Shown here piece after piece: positions 24,826 to 34,674 of a stretch of 64,000 nucleotides of DNA (its first letter is position 1; the number at the start of each line of letters is the position of its first letter). Source of the DNA: Streptomyces sp. AA1529. GTDB taxonomy: Bacteria; Actinomycetota; Actinomycetes; Streptomycetales; Streptomycetaceae. A model generated the notes under the pieces. The model saw only the letters and a program-made list of their open reading frames with translations. It searched no databases and had not been told where the DNA came from. The position numbers were made by a program, and so were the translations under genes. The stretch is taken from the NCBI RefSeq assembly GCF_000280905.1, contig NZ_ALAP01000015.1:62001-126000 (forward strand), in the 5' to 3' direction.

Positions 24826-26161
24826 GATACCGGGCCCCCGGCTGCGCCGGATGGGGGAGACCCGGCCGGTACCGGGAGAGGCCGCCGCGCTGGAGGGCTG
24901 GCTGCACAGCAGGCGCCTCGTCCTGCTCAAGACCCTGCTGACCCGCGCCGAGCGCGCCCCGCTCCCCGGCCCGGCGGCCCGCGCCCTGCGTGCGCACTGG
25001 ACGCTGCTGGAGGACGCCGAGCAACTCGACCCCGCCGCGGCGCGCCGCGCCCTCGGCTCCCCGGCGGCCGGGAACTGGCTGGCGCACGCGCTCGCCGCAC
25101 CGCCCGGGGAGGACTTCGCGGCGGCCGTCGCCGACCTGGGCGCGCTCGCCGCCGTCGTCGCCCTCGCGGCCGGAGCCGACTTCCGGCTCGACCTGCCGGC
25201 GTCCGCCGGACGGCTCTCCCTTCCCGGACTCGGCGCGTATCTGTGCGCGGCGCCCCGGGTGCGGGTCGCCGCACACGGCGGCACCGTCACCTTCGCCCCG
25301 CCGGACGGGGCGCCGAGCTCCCTGACGCGAGGCGCCCTGCTGCGCCACGAGGTGCCGCCGGCCGGCCCCTGGCGTCCGCTGAACCGGCTGCCCGGCGGCC
25401 GCGCCGTCCTGGACGACCGCGATCCGCACCTGGCCCGGGAGGAGGGCCGTGCCGGGCTCGCGGGCCTGCTGCCGACCACTGTGACGGCACCCGGCGAGGC
25501 CCGCGAGTGGCGGGAGCTGTGGACGCGGGCGCTGGCCCTGCTGCGCGACGCCGACCCCGAGCGGGCCACTGAGGTGGCGGCCCTCGTACGGACCGTGGTC
25601 CCCGTCCGGTGGAAGCCCGACGGGCGGGCCAGCGCCACCCGGCTGGCAGCGCCCTGGGCGGTGCTGACGACCCTTCCGGAGTCGCCCCAGGAGATGGCGG
25701 AGGTGCTCGTCCACGAGGTGCAGCACAGCAAACTGGCCGTCCTGGGCGGGGTCGTACGGTTGGACCACGAGTCCGCCGAGGCCGTCTTCCGGGTGGGCTG
25801 GCGCAGCGATCCCAGACCGCTGGGCGCCGTCGTGCAGGGCACCTACGCACATCTGGCCCTCGCCGACCTGTGGGGCAGGCTCGCGGACCGGGCCGCGTCC
25901 CCGGCAGCCGAGCGCGCAGCCGCCCGGCGCCGCGCCGCGGACTACCGGGCCCAGGTCGACCACGCTCTTTTCCTCCTTCTGGGCTCTGGTCAACTCACCC
26001 GGCAGGGCACAGAGTTCGTGGAGGGCATGCGCCGCCGCCACGAGCGGCTCGGCTCCCCGGGCGGGCCGGCCGTCCGTGCCGCGGAGCACGCGGAACGCGG
26101 TGACCCGGCCGACGACGCGGAAAACGCAGCAGACAGGCTGACGAACGGTCACTTTGGGTAA
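24812..26161 (+). CDS. Stand-alone HExxH-type putative peptide beta-hydroxylase
   Basis: A 449-residue protein. The motif HEVQH (residues 301-305) within AEVLVHEVQHSKLAVLGG matches the HEXXH domain (TIGR04267 type) that occurs as a C-terminal extension of FxsB radical SAM enzymes or alone; related proteins are iron- and 2-oxoglutarate-dependent peptide beta-hydroxylases. Family context residues are VPVRWKPDGRASATRLAAPWAV before the motif and FRVGWRSDPRPLGAVVQGTYAH after it. Residues 1-220 are a helical and beta region (LEDAEQLDPAAARRAL, LPGLGAYLCAA) as in other members. It overlaps the FxsA-like gene by 14 bases, so the small protein is the obvious substrate candidate. No radical SAM enzyme is encoded in the block. 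Confidence 0.82.
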   Translation: MNPLEIPGPRLRRMGETRPVPGEAAALEGWLHSRRLVLLKTLLTRAERAPLPGPAARALRAHWTLLEDAEQLDPAAARRALGSPAAGNWLAHALAAPPGEDFAAAVADLGALAAVVALAAGADFRLDLPASAGRLSLPGLGAYLCAAPRVRVAAHGGTVTFAPPDGAPSSLTRGALLRHEVPPAGPWRPLNRLPGGRAVLDDRDPHLAREEGRAGLAGLLPTTVTAPGEAREWRELWTRALALLRDADPERATEVAALVRTVVPVRWKPDGRASATRLAAPWAVLTTLPESPQEMAEVLVHEVQHSKLAVLGGVVRLDHESAEAVFRVGWRSDPRPLGAVVQGTYAHLALADLWGRLADRAASPAAERAAARRRAADYRAQVDHALFLLLGSGQLTRQGTEFVEGMRRRHERLGSPGGPAVRAAEHAERGDPADDAENAADRLTNGHFG

Positions 26162-26221
26162 TCTCGCCGTACACGTCGCCCGCGGGGCGGCGACGGCTGC
26201 TGGACGAGGGAGAACGCAGGC

Positions 26222-29200
26222 ATGGTCGCTCAGCGGGAAACGGCTCGGGGCAGGCCGCCCGGAGGGGAGCCCGAGCACTTCGTGGTGGTCTTTCCCGGCT
26301 ACCACCGGGGCTGGGGCAACTGGATCGCGCACCGGCTGGAGAGCCACGGGCACCGCACCACGCTCCAGCGCTGGGACCCGGACCGCGAGCAGCCGCTGGC
26401 GGAAGCCCTCGGCGACCTCCAGCTCGCCACCGGGCGGGTCCTGCTGGTCATCAGCGACCTGTTCCTCCAGCTCGGCCCGCGCACCGAGGCCGACTGGAAC
26501 GCCGTGCTGCGCGGCTACGTGGCCGAGCACGCCGAGGAGTTCGCCGCCGTCAACCTCACCAACCGCGAACTGCTGCCCGCCACCGCCGTACTGGAGCCGG
26601 TCAACCTGTGGGGCGTCGGCGAGGAGGAGGCCGAGCGCCGGCTGCTGAACCGGCTGGGGCTGCGGCCCCGCCGCGTGCCCGTCCCGCAGCCCGGCTACGC
26701 CAGCCGCTACCCCAACGATCCCCCCGCCGTCTGGGGCGAGGTACCGCGTCGCAACGGCCGCTTCACCGGACGCGACGTCATCCTCGGCGACCTCCAGCAG
26801 CGGCTGATGGACGCCGAGCACGGCGCCGCCGTCTGCACCCTGGTCGGCACGGCCGGTATCGGCAAGACGCAGATCGCGGCCGAGTACGCGCACCGCTTCG
26901 CCCCCGACTACGACGTGGTCTGGTGGGTCAACTGCGACCAGCGCAACACCCAGCGCGACACCTTCGGCGCGCTCGCCGCCGAGATCGGCCTCGACAGCTC
27001 CGGGGAGGTCGGTGAGCGGGTCCGCGCGGTACGCGACGCGCTGCGCCGGAACGAGCCCTCCGGCCGCTGGCTGCTGATCTTCGACGGCTGGGAGGAGCCC
27101 GAGGACGCGGCCGGCTACCTCCCGCAGGGTGGCAGCGGGCACGTCCTGATCACCTCCCGCAACAAGAGCTGGCGGGCCGGCACCGACATCAAGCAGATCA
27201 GCGCCTTCCGCCGGGCCGAGTCCACCGGCTACCTGATGCGCCGCGCCCCGCACATCACCGTCGAGCAGGCCGACCAGGTGGCGGGCGAGTTCCAGGACCT
27301 TCCGCTGCAGCTCGCGCAGGCCGCCGCCTGGCTGGGCGAGGAGGGCATGGAGGTGCCCGAGTATCTGCGCATGGTGCGCGGTGTCGGGCTCACCCGGCTG
27401 GAGAGCAACACCATGCCGGACGACTACCCGTACTCGTCGCTGACCTCCTGGTCGATGCTGCTCAACAAGCTGCGCAAGTCCGAGCCGCGCGCCGTCGAAC
27501 TGCTCTCCCTGTGCTCGGTCTTCGCCCCCGGGCGCATCCCGCTGGGCCTGGCCCGAGCCATCCCGTCCGGTGAACTCCCCGAGAGTCTGCGCTGGCTCAG
27601 CAGCGACCGCTCCGGCTGGTCCCGCGCCCTGGACTCCCTCGTCAACTACTCGGTGCTCACCCGCGAGGCCCGCGCGCCCGCGATGGGCGACGTCGACCAG
27701 AACGACTCCGTGCACATGCACCAGGTCGTCCACAGCGTCATCGGTGAGCTGACCCGGGGGCGGGAGGACGAGGTCTACCGCGACACCGTGCACCGGCTGC
27801 TGGTGGAGGCCGACCCGGGAACGCCGAACGACAGCCGCCAGTGGGGCCGGTACGCCGAGATGCTGCCCCATCTGGTGGCCTCGGCGGCACCCGCCAGCAA
27901 GGAGCGCCGGGTCCAGGAGATGCTGCTCAACTGCCTGCGCTACTGCTTCGCCAGCGGCGAGTACAGCGTCGGCTCCGAGCTGGCCGAGAGCATCCGCGCG
28001 GACTGGGAGACGTTCCTGGACCCGGCGGCGGACCAGATGCTGGCCCTGGCCACCCTCCAGGGCAATCTGCTGCGCCAGCGGGGCCGCTTCCGGGAGGCGC
28101 AGGTGCTCGACAGTGCCCGGCTGCAGCGGCTGCGCGGAATGCCGCACGCCGACGGCCTCCATGAGGAGGCCGTCATGGACGCCACCAGCTGCCTCGCCTC
28201 CGATCTGCGGCTGCTGGGGCAGTACGACGAGGCGCTGCACCTGCAGGAGCAGGTGGTCGCGGTCTCCCGTAGGCTCTACGGCCCATTGGAGTGGACGAGC
28301 CTGCTCGCCCAGCACAATCTGGCCGTCGGCCTGCGGCTACTGGGCCGCTACGAGGACGCCTACGAAACGGACCTGGACACCCTCCGTAAACGCGAGCAGG
28401 AACTGCGCGCCCGGCACCCGCACACCCTCGCCTCCGGCAACGCCAGCGCCCGCGATCTGCGGCTGATGGGCCGCTACCAGGAGGCGCTGGCCCGGCAGGA
28501 ACTCGGCATGCGGCTGCACCTGCAGGTGCTCGGTGCCCAGCATCCGCAGACCCTCATGGCCCGGCACAACCTGCTGCTGTGCCAGCGCAGGGCGGGCGCC
28601 CCGGGCCAGGACATCGCCACCGCCATGGCGCTCCTGCTGGAGCAGCACGAGAAGGTGCACAACCGCAGCCACTACTCCACGCTGTCGCTGCTGACCGACT
28701 ACGGCAACTTCCTGCGCGAACAGGGGGACGTGGGCCTGGCCCGGGAACTGCTGATCGAGGCGGAGGACGGATTCCGCTCGCTGCTCGGCCAGGCGCACCC
28801 GGTCCCCACCGCGATGCAGTCCAACGCGGGCCTGGTGCTCCAGGCGGAGGGCGAACGCGACGGCGCGCTCAACATGTTCGAGCAGGCACTGGTCGGACTC
28901 ACCACGCTGCTGGGCGCCGACCACCCCACCACCCTGGGCTGCGCCCTGAACGCCAGCGGTGGGCGCAACTTCAGCGAGGCGCTGGAGGACGCCTACGAGC
29001 TGAGCGGTGACACCCTGGAGCGCTCCCGGCGGGCACTGGGCGAGGACCATCCGCTCACCCTGTCGTGCATGGTCGCCCACGCGGGCGACCTGCGCTCGCT
29101 GCGGCGCCGCGAGGAGGCCCGCACGCTGGAGAGCACGGCCCTGGAGCGGTTCACCCACTCGCTCGGCGCCCAGCACCACCACACGCTCGCCGCCCGCCAG

Positions 29201-29242
29201 CGCACCCGTCCCTACTGGGACTACGAGCCGTACCTGGGCTGA
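26222..29242 (+). CDS. fxsT: FxsT: TIR-like, STAND NTPase and TPR protein
   Basis: A 1006-residue STAND protein of the FxSxx-COOH system. Residues about 17-145 are TIR-like (HFVVVFPGYHRGWGNWIAHRL, TTLQRWDPDREQ, VLLVISDLFL). A linker FTGRDVILGDLQQRL leads to an NB-ARC-type NTPase with P-loop GTAGIGKT (209-216), Walker B RWLLIFDGWEE and the sensor HVLITSRNKSW, then a winged-helix region (ELLSLCSVFAPGRIPLGLA). From about residue 590 to the end are TPR units (LLAQHNLAVGLRLLGRYEDA, LASGNASARDLRLMGRYQEA, LMARHNLLLCQRRAGA). The TIR part lacks an evident catalytic Glu context, so NADase activity is doubtful. Last gene of the block; a 60-base gap precedes it and a long hairpin follows. Confidence 0.9.
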   Translation: MVAQRETARGRPPGGEPEHFVVVFPGYHRGWGNWIAHRLESHGHRTTLQRWDPDREQPLAEALGDLQLATGRVLLVISDLFLQLGPRTEADWNAVLRGYVAEHAEEFAAVNLTNRELLPATAVLEPVNLWGVGEEEAERRLLNRLGLRPRRVPVPQPGYASRYPNDPPAVWGEVPRRNGRFTGRDVILGDLQQRLMDAEHGAAVCTLVGTAGIGKTQIAAEYAHRFAPDYDVVWWVNCDQRNTQRDTFGALAAEIGLDSSGEVGERVRAVRDALRRNEPSGRWLLIFDGWEEPEDAAGYLPQGGSGHVLITSRNKSWRAGTDIKQISAFRRAESTGYLMRRAPHITVEQADQVAGEFQDLPLQLAQAAAWLGEEGMEVPEYLRMVRGVGLTRLESNTMPDDYPYSSLTSWSMLLNKLRKSEPRAVELLSLCSVFAPGRIPLGLARAIPSGELPESLRWLSSDRSGWSRALDSLVNYSVLTREARAPAMGDVDQNDSVHMHQVVHSVIGELTRGREDEVYRDTVHRLLVEADPGTPNDSRQWGRYAEMLPHLVASAAPASKERRVQEMLLNCLRYCFASGEYSVGSELAESIRADWETFLDPAADQMLALATLQGNLLRQRGRFREAQVLDSARLQRLRGMPHADGLHEEAVMDATSCLASDLRLLGQYDEALHLQEQVVAVSRRLYGPLEWTSLLAQHNLAVGLRLLGRYEDAYETDLDTLRKREQELRARHPHTLASGNASARDLRLMGRYQEALARQELGMRLHLQVLGAQHPQTLMARHNLLLCQRRAGAPGQDIATAMALLLEQHEKVHNRSHYSTLSLLTDYGNFLREQGDVGLARELLIEAEDGFRSLLGQAHPVPTAMQSNAGLVLQAEGERDGALNMFEQALVGLTTLLGADHPTTLGCALNASGGRNFSEALEDAYELSGDTLERSRRALGEDHPLTLSCMVAHAGDLRSLRRREEARTLESTALERFTHSLGAQHHHTLAARQRTRPYWDYEPYLG

Positions 29243-29294
29243 CCCGCCCTCCGCGGTCCGGGCGGGCAGCAGCACGCGGTCCGGGCCCCGCACG

Positions 29295-29336
29295 GCCGGG
29301 GGCCCCGCCGCACAGCTGTGCGGCGAGGCCCCCGGC
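29295..29336. terminator. Long hairpin between fxsT and kgd
   Basis: GCCGGGGGCC at 29295-29304 pairs with GGCCCCCGGC at 29327-29336, enclosing the perfect palindrome GCCGCACAGCTGTGCGGC (29307-29324), with only a 2x2 internal loop. Placed between convergent genes, it should terminate both. Confidence 0.8.
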
Positions 29337-29354
29337 CCGGTACGGCAGGACCGC

Positions 29355-32300
29355 TCAGATCTCGAAGACCTCCTTGAGGAGCTGCGCCTGCTCCTCCGCG
29401 TGCCGCTTGCCCGAGCCCACGGCGGGCGAGGACGAGGACGGCCGGGAGACGCGGCGCAGCCGGTCCGCGTTCGGCACCGGCTCCGAGCCGATGATCAGGT
29501 CGAGGTGGTCGACCAGATTCAGGGCGATGAACGGCCATGCGCCCTGGTTGGCCGGCTCCTCCTGGGCCCAGATGTACTTCTCGGCGTTGGAGAACCGCGC
29601 CATCTCGGTCTGGATCTCCTTGCCGGGCAGCGGGTAGAGCCGCTCCAGCCGGATGATCGCCGTGTCGGTCAGCCCGCGCTTGGTCCGCTCGGCGTCCAGG
29701 TCGTAGTAGACCTTGCCGGAGCAGAAGACCACCTTGCGGACCTTGGCCGGATCGATACTGCCGTCGTCGACCATGGTGTCGCCGAGGACCGGGCGGAACC
29801 CGCCGCTGGTGAACTCCTCCGTCTTCGAGGCCGCCGCCTTCATCCGCAGCATCGACTTCGGGGTGAAGATGACCAGCGGCTTGTGGTGCGGGTTGTGCAC
29901 CTGCCAGCGCAGCAGGTGGAAGTAGCTGGAGGGCAGCGACGGCATCGCGACCGTCATGCTGTTCTGCGCGCAGAGCTGCAGGAACCGCTCGATCCGGGCC
30001 GAGGAGTGGTCCGGGCCCTGGCCCTCGTAGCCGTGCGGCAGCAGCAGGGTGACCCCGGAGGTCTGGTTCCACTTCTGCTCGGCCGAGGAGATGAACTCGT
30101 CGATGACCGTCTGGGCGCCGTTCATGAAGTCGCCGAACTGCGCCTCCCACATCACCAGCGCGTTCGAGCGGGCCAGCGAGTAGCCGTACTCGAAGCCCAT
30201 CGCCGCGTACTCGCTCAGCAGCGAGTCGTAGACGTTGTAGCGGGCCTGGTCGTCGGAGAGGTACAGCAGCGGCGTGTAGTCGTCACCGGTGTTCTGGTCC
30301 AGCAGCACGGCGTGCCGCTGGCCGAACGTGCCGCGGCGCGAGTCCTGGCCCGCCAGCCGGACCGGGGTGCCCTCCATCAGCAGCGAGCCGATGGCGAGCG
30401 TCTCCCCCATGCCCCAGTCGATCGTGTCGTCCTCGACCATCTGCGCGCGCCGCTGGAGCTGCGGCGTCAGCCGGGGGTGGACCGAGACCCGCTCGGGGAT
30501 GTTGACCTGCGACTCGGCGATCCGCTTGACGACCTCCTGGCTGATGGCCGTCTCCACGTGCACCGGGAACTCCGCCTGCGGCGCGGGGACCTCGGCCGGT
30601 GCCGGCGCCGAGGTGGCGTCCCGGACCTCCGTGAAGACCTTCTCCAGCTGGCCCTGGAAGTCCTGGAGCGCCTGCTCGGCCTCCTCCAGCGTGATGTCGC
30701 CCCGGCCGATCAGCGACTCGGTGTAGAGCTTGCGCACCGAGCGCTTGCGGTCGATCAGGTCGTACATCAGCGGCTGGGTGAACTTCGGGTTGTCGGTCTC
30801 GTTGTGACCGCGGCGCCGGTAGCAGAGCAGGTCGATGACCACGTCCTTGTTGAACGCCTGCCGGTACTCGAACGCCAGTCGCGCCACCCGGACGACGGCC
30901 TCCGGGTCGTCGCCGTTCACGTGGAAGATCGGCGCCTCGACCATGCGGGCCACGTCCGTCGAGTACATCGAGGAGCGCGCCGACTCGGGGGCCGCGGTGA
31001 AGCCGACCTGGTTGTTGATGACCACGTGGATGGTGCCGCCGGTGCGGTAGCCGCGCAGCTGCGACATGTTGAGCGTCTCGGCCACCACGCCCTGGCCCGC
31101 GAAGGCCGCGTCGCCGTGCAGGGCGAGTGGCAGCACCGTGAAGTCCGTGCCGCCCTTGCCGATGATGTCCTGCTTGGCGCGTGCGACACCTTCCAGGACC
31201 GGGTCGACGGCCTCCAGATGGGACGGGTTGGCGGTGAGCGAGACCTTGATCTGCTCGCCGTCCAGGCCGGTGAAGACGCCCTCGGCCCCCAGGTGGTACT
31301 TCACGTCGCCGGAGCCGTGCATCGACTTCGGGTCGAGGTTGCCCTCGAACTCCCGGAAGATCTGCGCGTAGGGCTTGCCCACGATGTTCGCCAGCACGTT
31401 CAGCCGGCCGCGGTGCGCCATGCCGATCACGGCCTCGTCCAGCCGCGACTCGGCGGCCGCGTCGATCACCGCGTCCAGCAGCGGGATGACGGACTCGCCG
31501 CCCTCCAGCGAGAACCGCTTCTGCCCCACGTACTTGGTCTGCAGGAACGTCTCGAACGCCTCGGCGGCGTTGAGGCGGCGCAGGATGCGCAGCTGCTCCT
31601 CGCGCTCCGGCTTGACGTGCTGCAGCTCGACCCGGTCCTGGATCCACTTGCGCTGCTTGGGGTCCTGGATGTGCATGTACTCGATGCCGGTGGTGCGGCA
31701 GTACGAGTCGCGCAGCACGCCGAGGATGTCGCGCAGCTTCATCATGGACTTGCCGGCGAAGCCGCCGACCGCGAACTCCCGCTCCAGGTCCCACAGGGTG
31801 AGCCCGTGCTCGGTGATGTCCAGGTCGGGGTGCTTGCGCTGCTTGTACTCCAGCGGGTCGGTGTCGGCCATGATGTGGCCGCGCACCCGGTAGGAGTGGA
31901 TGAGGTCGAAGACCCGCGCCGCCTTGGTGACGTCGTCGTCGTGCGAGGCGTCGATGTCCTGGTTCCAGCGCACCGGCTCGTACGGGATGCGCAGCGCCTT
32001 GAAGATCTCGTCGTAGAAGCCGTTCTCGCCCAGCAGCAGGTTGGCCACCTGGCGCAGGAACTCGCCCGACGCCGCGCCCTGGATGACGCGGTGATCGTAG
32101 GTGCTGGTCAGCGTCATCACCTTGGAGACGCCGAGCCGGTTGAGGGTGTCCTGCGAGGTGCCCTGGAACTCCGCCGGGTACTCCATCGCGCCGACGCCCA
32201 TGATCAGGCCCTGGCCCGGCATCAGGCGCGGCACGGAGTGCACGGTGCCGATGCCGCCGGGGTTGGTCAGCGAGCAGGTGACGCCGGAGAAGTCCTCCAT

Positions 32301-33215
32301 CGTCAGCTTGTTGTTCCGGGCGCGGCGGACGATGTCCTCGTACGCCTGCCAGAACTCGAAGAAGGTCAGCGTCTCGGCCTTCTTGATGCCCGCCACGACG
32401 AGCTGCCGCTCGCCGTTCGGCTTCACCAGGTCGATGGCCAGGCCCAGGTTCACGTGGTCCGGCTTGACCAGGGTGGGCTTGCCGTCCTTCTCGGTGAACG
32501 CGTGGTTCATCGAGGGCATCGCCTTCAGCGCCTGCACCATGGCGTAGCCGATCAGGTGCGTGAAGGACACCTTGCCGCCGCGGGCGCGCTTGAGGTGGTT
32601 GTTGATGACGATGCGGTTGTCGAACAGCAGCTTCACCGGGACCGCGCGCACGGACGTGGCCGTGGGCAGCTCCAGCGAGGCGTTCATGTTCTTGGCCACG
32701 GCCGCCGAGGGGCCGCGCAGCGCCACGTACTCCGGTCCCTCGGCGCTCTCCGCCGCCGAGGCCTTCGCGCCGCCCGGCTGCGCGGGCTGCTGCGCCGCGG
32801 GCTTCGCGGGTGCGGCCTGCTTCGGCGCGGGCTGCGCCTGCTTCGGCTGTGCGGCGGCCTGCTTCGGCTCGGCGGCGGGCGCCTGCGCCGGAGCGGGCGC
32901 CCCGGCGGGCTGCGCCGCGGCCGGTCCGGACGCGGCCGGCTGCTGGGCCGGGGCGGCCTTGGCGGGCGCCGGGGCGTTGTCCCGGGGGGTGCCCGCGCTG
33001 TTCGGCGCCGTGCTTCCGTCGGAGGACTCCGGCTGATAGTCAGCGAAGAAGTCCCACCAGGCTCGGTCTACCGAGTTCGGGTCCTGGAGGTACTGCTGGT
33101 AGATCTCGTCGACGAGCCACTCGTTCGGGCCGAACGACGGGCCGGGTTCCTTGCCCGGACCGTCCTTCCGTTCCGTGGTGGTGCTCGATGAGCTGTTGGG
33201 GGACTGTGACGACAC
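29355..33215 (-). CDS. kgd: Multifunctional 2-oxoglutarate decarboxylase/dehydrogenase (E2-E1 fusion)
   Basis: Actinobacterial Kgd (SucA/OdhA type), 1286 residues, a TCA-cycle enzyme. The N-terminus [19 protein letters not shown] is the conserved E1-type lead; an Ala/Pro/Gln linker (about 75-150) replaces the lipoyl domain. The succinyltransferase-like domain (about 155-380) ends with the active-site sequence [16 protein letters not shown]. The thiamine-diphosphate E1 domain follows, with [40 protein letters not shown] and the C-terminal transketolase-like half ([30 protein letters not shown]). Start is GTG at 33215. It works with a separate dihydrolipoyl transferase complex and is normally inhibited by GarA/OdhI, which binds the E1 domain. 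Monocistronic, large plus-strand frames across it are shadows. Confidence 0.97.
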   Translation of the reverse strand: MSSQSPNSSSSTTTERKDGPGKEPGPSFGPNEWLVDEIYQQYLQDPNSVDRAWWDFFADYQPESSDGSTAPNSAGTPRDNAPAPAKAAPAQQPAASGPAAAQPAGAPAPAQAPAAEPKQAAAQPKQAQPAPKQAAPAKPAAQQPAQPGGAKASAAESAEGPEYVALRGPSAAVAKNMNASLELPTATSVRAVPVKLLFDNRIVINNHLKRARGGKVSFTHLIGYAMVQALKAMPSMNHAFTEKDGKPTLVKPDHVNLGLAIDLVKPNGERQLVVAGIKKAETLTFFEFWQAYEDIVRRARNNKLTMEDFSGVTCSLTNPGGIGTVHSVPRLMPGQGLIMGVGAMEYPAEFQGTSQDTLNRLGVSKVMTLTSTYDHRVIQGAASGEFLRQVANLLLGENGFYDEIFKALRIPYEPVRWNQDIDASHDDDVTKAARVFDLIHSYRVRGHIMADTDPLEYKQRKHPDLDITEHGLTLWDLEREFAVGGFAGKSMMKLRDILGVLRDSYCRTTGIEYMHIQDPKQRKWIQDRVELQHVKPEREEQLRILRRLNAAEAFETFLQTKYVGQKRFSLEGGESVIPLLDAVIDAAAESRLDEAVIGMAHRGRLNVLANIVGKPYAQIFREFEGNLDPKSMHGSGDVKYHLGAEGVFTGLDGEQIKVSLTANPSHLEAVDPVLEGVARAKQDIIGKGGTDFTVLPLALHGDAAFAGQGVVAETLNMSQLRGYRTGGTIHVVINNQVGFTAAPESARSSMYSTDVARMVEAPIFHVNGDDPEAVVRVARLAFEYRQAFNKDVVIDLLCYRRRGHNETDNPKFTQPLMYDLIDRKRSVRKLYTESLIGRGDITLEEAEQALQDFQGQLEKVFTEVRDATSAPAPAEVPAPQAEFPVHVETAISQEVVKRIAESQVNIPERVSVHPRLTPQLQRRAQMVEDDTIDWGMGETLAIGSLLMEGTPVRLAGQDSRRGTFGQRHAVLLDQNTGDDYTPLLYLSDDQARYNVYDSLLSEYAAMGFEYGYSLARSNALVMWEAQFGDFMNGAQTVIDEFISSAEQKWNQTSGVTLLLPHGYEGQGPDHSSARIERFLQLCAQNSMTVAMPSLPSSYFHLLRWQVHNPHHKPLVIFTPKSMLRMKAAASKTEEFTSGGFRPVLGDTMVDDGSIDPAKVRKVVFCSGKVYYDLDAERTKRGLTDTAIIRLERLYPLPGKEIQTEMARFSNAEKYIWAQEEPANQGAWPFIALNLVDHLDLIIGSEPVPNADRLRRVSRPSSSSPAVGSGKRHAEEQAQLLKEVFEI

Positions 33216-33439
33216 GGCGGCAACCGCCCTCTTCCGCTTCCTTAGGTGGTGGACAGCGGAAATAAAGGCTACGCCTCTCCGGACGATTGGTGGAGTCCGG
33301 GCCGCTCTTGGTCACGTACATCACATCGCGGCGGCGGTTTCGGGGCGGAATTTGGCGGGAATCACTCCCGGTTCCGCCTCGGCACCGGAACCGGGCAGCC
33401 CCTATTTCGCGTCTGCGGGGTTTCACCTGCGAGGCTACG

Positions 33440-34654
33440 TCAAACCTGCGGCTGACTCGTCCCCGGAAGAGTGAGCTGGATCCGGCAACCGCGGGGAGAT
33501 TCGGCCACTCTGATCCGGCCCCCGTGCAGTTCCACCGCCCACCGGGCTATCGCCAGCCCCAGCCCGGTGCCGCCTCCTGGACTGATCCCGCCGCCCTTGC
33601 GCCCGGTGGCCGACTCGGTGCTGTGCGTGCCGTTGAACCGGTCGAAGACCCGGTCCCGCTCCGACTCGGGGATGCCGGGCCCCTCGTCCAGCACCTCCAT
33701 CTCCAGGCTCCCGTCGCCCTCGGCGGCCGCGCCGGGCCTGGCCCGCACCGTGACCCGGCCGTGCTGCGGGCTGTGCTTCACGGCGTTGTCGATCAGGTTG
33801 GCCACGACCTGGTGCAGCCGCTCCGGGTCCGCATAGGCCCGCAGCTCGGGCGGGGAGACGTCCAGATGCAGATGGACGTCCTTGCGGGAGTGGCCCGAGC
33901 CCTTGCTCATGTTGGCCTCCTTCAGCACCCCCGCCAGATACGGCCACACCTCGAAGCGCCGCGAGCCCAGCGGCACCACCCCGTTGTCCAGCCGGGAGAG
34001 GTCCAGCAGATGGTCCACGAGGCGGCCCAGCCGCTCGGTCTGCGACAGGGCCGTGCGCATCGTCTCCGGATCGGCGTCCGAGACCCCGTCCACCACGTTC
34101 TCCAGCACCGCGCGCAGTGCCGCGATCGGGGTGCGCAGCTCGTGCGAGACATTGGCCACCAGCTCCTTGCGGTGCTGGTCGACGGCCTCCAGGTCGGCCG
34201 CCATCCGGTTGAAGTTCGCAGCCAGCTCACCGAACTCGTCGCGCCGCTCGCCGCGCACCCGCCGGGAGTAGTCGCCGCCGGCCATCGCCTTGGCCACGCT
34301 GCTCATCTCGTCCAGCGGTGCGGTCAGCGACTGCGCCACGAACTGGGTGATCAGCAGCGAGGCCACGATGGAGATGATCGTGATGACGCGCAGCTCGGTC
34401 GCCGACTGCACCGCGAAGAGCGCCAGCAGTGTGGTGATCACCACGGAGACGATCACCAGCCAGCCCAGGGCCGCCTTCACCGACCGGTACGGGTCGACCG
34501 GCCGCAGGCCTTCCCACAGCTGGCCCCAGGCCTCGGCGCCCTGCCGCGCCGCGGCCCGGCGGCAGCGGACCAGCGCACGGCCCAGGAAGCGGACGACCCG
34601 GCGCGCGCACGAGCGGGTGCGCGCCCGGAGGGTGACGGACACGGAAACGGACAC
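33440..34654 (-). CDS. Two-component sensor histidine kinase
   Basis: Membrane sensor kinase of 404 residues. Two adjacent helices (LGWLVIVSVVITTLLALFAV, LRVITIISIVASLLITQFV, about 62-107) leave almost no extracellular loop, so it senses within the membrane or through a partner. A HAMP domain (SLTAPLDEMSSVAKAMAGGD) is followed by HisKA with His171 in VANVSHELRTPIAALR and a HATPase with N-box QVVANLIDNAVKHSP, G1 DEGPGIPESER and G2 GGGTGLGLAIARW. The GTG at 34654 was chosen because of GGAG upstream; it starts 20 bases after the response-regulator stop. Partner is the OmpR-type regulator just upstream; signal unknown. Confidence 0.93.
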   Translation of the reverse strand: MSVSVSVTLRARTRSCARRVVRFLGRALVRCRRAAARQGAEAWGQLWEGLRPVDPYRSVKAALGWLVIVSVVITTLLALFAVQSATELRVITIISIVASLLITQFVAQSLTAPLDEMSSVAKAMAGGDYSRRVRGERRDEFGELAANFNRMAADLEAVDQHRKELVANVSHELRTPIAALRAVLENVVDGVSDADPETMRTALSQTERLGRLVDHLLDLSRLDNGVVPLGSRRFEVWPYLAGVLKEANMSKGSGHSRKDVHLHLDVSPPELRAYADPERLHQVVANLIDNAVKHSPQHGRVTVRARPGAAAEGDGSLEMEVLDEGPGIPESERDRVFDRFNGTHSTESATGRKGGGISPGGGTGLGLAIARWAVELHGGRIRVAESPRGCRIQLTLPGTSQPQV

Positions 34655-34674
34655 CTCGCTCCGCCCTCCGGCCG

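Noticed and set aside
29007..33191. A 1394-codon plus-strand open frame opposite kgd.
   Set aside because: It is the mirror of a highly biased GC-rich gene; its translation is His/Arg/Leu/Val-rich with no domain, while the minus strand encodes a complete Kgd.
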